Assembly (NCBI GenBank): GCA_949358305.1
Contig: OX442323.1
Location: 5,332,001-5,396,000, forward strand
DNA length: 64,000 nt
Direction: 5' to 3'
Origin: Strigamia acuminata
Taxonomy: Eukaryota > Arthropoda > Chilopoda > Geophilomorpha > Linotaeniidae
A model generated the notes under the pieces. It made no database searches and had not been told where the DNA came from. It was given only the letters and a program-made list of their open reading frames with translations. Numbering within the stretch: position 1 is the stretch's first letter; each line of letters opens with the position of its first letter. Made by a program: the position numbers and the translations under genes. Below, in pieces: positions 61,401-64,000 of the stretch.

Positions 61401-63125
61401 CCTGGAAAACTAGTGTGATGTAACATGCTGGAAGACACTTAGGGCCAATCAAGCAAAACGAACGACTCTGTTCAACGAAATGAGAATAGATTGCTACAGC
61501 CCAGGGGTGGCTTGGCCTTCCAAACCAACAGTTGGACTTTGTCCTAAAAGCAAAAAAATTTAAAAAATCGATTTAATACATAATGAGTAATTGATTGCCA
61601 ATTGAACGATTTTTGATATCGACCCAAAGAAAAATAACTTTGAGTTTGGTATTTTGTTTTTGGTTAATTTTAGTTCTTAGTTCATCACTGACAACAATAT
61701 TTGTTTAAGAAAACACGATAAATCAATAATGCATGGGTTAGATGCACTGTCTCCATCTTTACTTCCTTCAACGACCTTCAATGACAGTTCCATGCGCAGT
61801 TTTAGAAATTTAAAATAATCTGAAAATATGTTAAGTGCGTTCAAAGTTTCTGTTTGTATTGTTTATGCAGTTTATATAAACGGCCAAAATAGTATGCAAA
61901 ACATGCGCCTAACACCGAATGTGTTCTTTTTTAGGCCGGTTTGTTGCGTCGTTTTTCGTCTCGATCGTGCGAGTAGATGGTGCATAAGAATTCCTTTTTT
62001 TCTATTCAACCGACGAATTGTGGTTGTGGCATCCAAGGATAACATGGACACGTATCTGTGTGTTATTTCCTATTGATTGGTTGTTTTGTGCGCTGATTGG
62101 GTGACAGCTATCATGTGTCGCGCATTGCTTGCTAACTTAGCATGTTTGTAACCTGTTGTCGTCACAGTATTCTGTGATTAATTATTTTGAATCAAAACTT
62201 CCCTGGCTGGATTAGCTATAAGGATTAGAAAAGGAAACATTAAAGTATTAGACAGTGGAAATGAAGGAAACAGACTTCAAATAATTAAATGTAGAAGTCA
62301 AAATTACGAATTTAATTTTGCAATCGGTGGCAAAACGCACTGAACATGTGGATACGTGTCCTTATTATCCTTGGTTCATGGTTGTGGTTTTCTTATTTGA
62401 ACACAATTCACTCACATTTTGGGAGGTGGATGCTTTGCGTGAAAGTATTTATGACACCTGAAAGTCTTACCCCTCGATCTAACTTTTGAGGTCGCCATTT
62501 ATATAAACCCAAATCCGGCATAAACAAAAGCTCGTTTAAATGGGTTTAAATGGGCTGAAAATAAACAATCTAAACAGGTCATTTAAATCTTTGTGTAACG
62601 AGTTTTCTTATTCAAATCGCACATTTTAGGCGCCATTTTGGATTTTTGTTAGATCGATTGCGACGATCGGAGATCTAAGTACAATTTTGCAGCAGTTATC
62701 AATTTTTTATGAGTAAACAACAATATTAAAAAAAAAAGCGAGGGAAGGAAAATCTCGAAAAAAATTACCTGTATGCGCCTTCAGCAGGGATGATGATGAC
62801 TATTTGAACTTGATCTGGAATCCCAGATCAAGTTTGGCAGTTAAATAATTATTTATTTGGTAAATAAACGATTGCATTCAGAAACAAAACAAATCGTTTA
62901 TTTGGTAAATAAACTGTTACGTAGAGTTGCCATTCGTGGCATGATAACTTCAACTCTTGTATTGAATAAAACTAGTTAACTTCAAAATCCTAAAACCGCA
63001 ACACGCTTCAGCTTCTTATCTCGCAATACATGACACATGATGGACAGAGATGTCTTCTCCCAATAGGAAGACATAATATAAACGATTGCATTCGGAAACG
63101 AAACATTTCGTCTAAAAATTTGTTA
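58409..63125. other. Noncoding region
   Basis: No supported exon. At about 60781 the sequence aggggccgccaataaattac resembles the end of widespread insect mariner-type MITEs. A block near 61870-61905 (aaacggccaaaatagtatgc) recurs in Vg-D intron 26 at about 38098. Confidence 0.4.
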
Positions 63126-63372
63126 GGATAATTTGTTTGGAATAAATTAAAGTTTTTCACTTAAAATTAAAGTTTTTCACTTAAAATTAAATTTTTTAGG
63201 ATAAATTAAACTTTTTCACTTAAAATTAAATTTTTTAGGATAAATTAAACTTTTTCACTTAAAATTAAATTTTTTAGGATAAATTAAACTTTTTCACTTA
63301 AAATAAAATTTTTTAGGATAAATTAAACTTTTTCACTTAAAATTAATTTTCTTGACTTAAAATTAATTTTCT
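63126..63372. repeat. 39-bp tandem repeat
   Basis: About six units, complete or partial, of a 39-bp AT-rich unit containing aggataaattaaac then tttttcacttaaaattaaa. Confidence 0.9.
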
Positions 63373-64000
63373 TAGCTCAACAACAGTAGCGCCAAGTGCG
63401 ACAATTTTTCGCACTACCGTAACAGCGCTTAAGCTAACGGCCTTCCAGATTTAATTATTTTGTCCCAAATTTGGTACATTATGGGCACCAAAGTGTCGTC
63501 TTTGGAGATTGTCCATCTGAGGGTTAAGAGTCGCCCTCGAATTGTAGCTGCTCTTGAATAGTAGCCGCGGCTGAAACACCAAGAAAAACGTATTTTTGCA
63601 AAAGTGCGTTATTGTTTCCGTATTTAACCTCACGCACGATGAATGGCCAACTGCAAATGACACCAACTAATCGTCCAGGTGACTAATAAACAGAAGGGAA
63701 TGTGCAGAGAAACACATAAAGAATCAATTGGCGCAATGTTTTCACATAAAAATTGAATAACTTTCTAAAGAGGTGTGCAGAGTTTTATATCAAAATCTAT
63801 AACTTTGTCTAGCGTACCTCTGTGAGCAAAGAAGGAAAGACGACGGCGGCGAGTTATTTACTACCAATATTTGAGTTTGGAACTTTTTGGGGGGGTTGTT
63901 AAATGTGGAGAAATTAAATTTCTTTTTTGTTTTACACGGGTGTTAGCAAAAGGTCAAGTAAAAAGCAGGGCATTATGGTTTATCTGGTTGCGGTGAAACC
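63373..64000. other. Noncoding right end
   Basis: Holds the inverted copy of the 49.89-kb block (about 63515-63550). No gene supported. Confidence 0.4.

Noticed and set aside
1-64000. CRISPR arrays, operons and bacterial-type features
   Set aside because: The window is clearly eukaryotic; its tandem arrays have no unique spacers.
1-64000. tRNA and rRNA genes
   Set aside because: No cloverleaf with A and B boxes or rRNA core sequence was recognised by eye; a covariance-model scan would be needed to exclude them.

Overview
This is eukaryotic nuclear DNA from an arthropod, most likely an insect. It has AT-rich noncoding DNA, introns mostly of 50-70 bp with GT..AG borders, TATA-box promoters and many short transposons. 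The main content is a cluster of vitellogenin (egg-yolk precursor, large lipid transfer protein family) genes in the first 39 kb. The remaining 25 kb is largely noncoding and repeat-rich.

Layout. Vg-A (minus, 839-6666) and Vg-B (minus, 8620-14721) are close tandem duplicates about 8.1-8.2 kb apart, including their promoters. Vg-C (plus, 16396-24378) is divergently transcribed from Vg-B across a 1.7-kb intergenic region. Vg-D (plus, 26521-39158) follows in tandem with Vg-C. A decayed fifth copy may lie at 41.57-42.93 kb. I rebuilt exons from splice signals, reading phase and agreement among the copies. The sums are divisible by three: B has 20 exons (1533 aa), C has 26 (1505 aa) and D has 28 (1484 aa). 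All three read from a signal peptide through the N-terminal lipid-binding domain to a C-terminal von Willebrand factor D domain with a G(L/M)CG motif. Vg-A keeps every exon in frame but has lost its last two exons, has a 114-bp internal deletion, and has lost the splice acceptor of intron 1, which is now readable straight through.

The most striking object lies in intron 14 of Vg-D, antisense to it. It is a small copia-type LTR element (32533-34762) in which almost the whole internal region is replaced by an intronless 495-codon reading frame for the Mediator subunit MED26. The order on the minus strand is 5' LTR, tRNA-iMet-type primer binding site, MED26 with its own polyadenylation signal and A-rich tail, the remnant of copia reverse transcriptase/RNase H, polypurine tract, 3' LTR. 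The MED26 start codon lies inside the primer binding site. This looks like a host mRNA captured by a retrotransposon.

The rest holds transposon and repeat structure. There are hAT-like MITEs with 8-bp target duplications (one absent at the matching site of Vg-B), a long-TIR foldback nested in one of them with a 9-bp duplication, a CACTA-like element, a 3-bp-TSD MITE, a mariner-like relic and a Ty3/gypsy RNase H scrap. Satellites have periods of 20, 21, 28, 39 and 70 bp. From 45 to 64 kb I see no convincing protein-coding gene. One GC-rich stretch at 58.1-58.4 kb looks like a promoter with a 5' noncoding exon and a splice donor.
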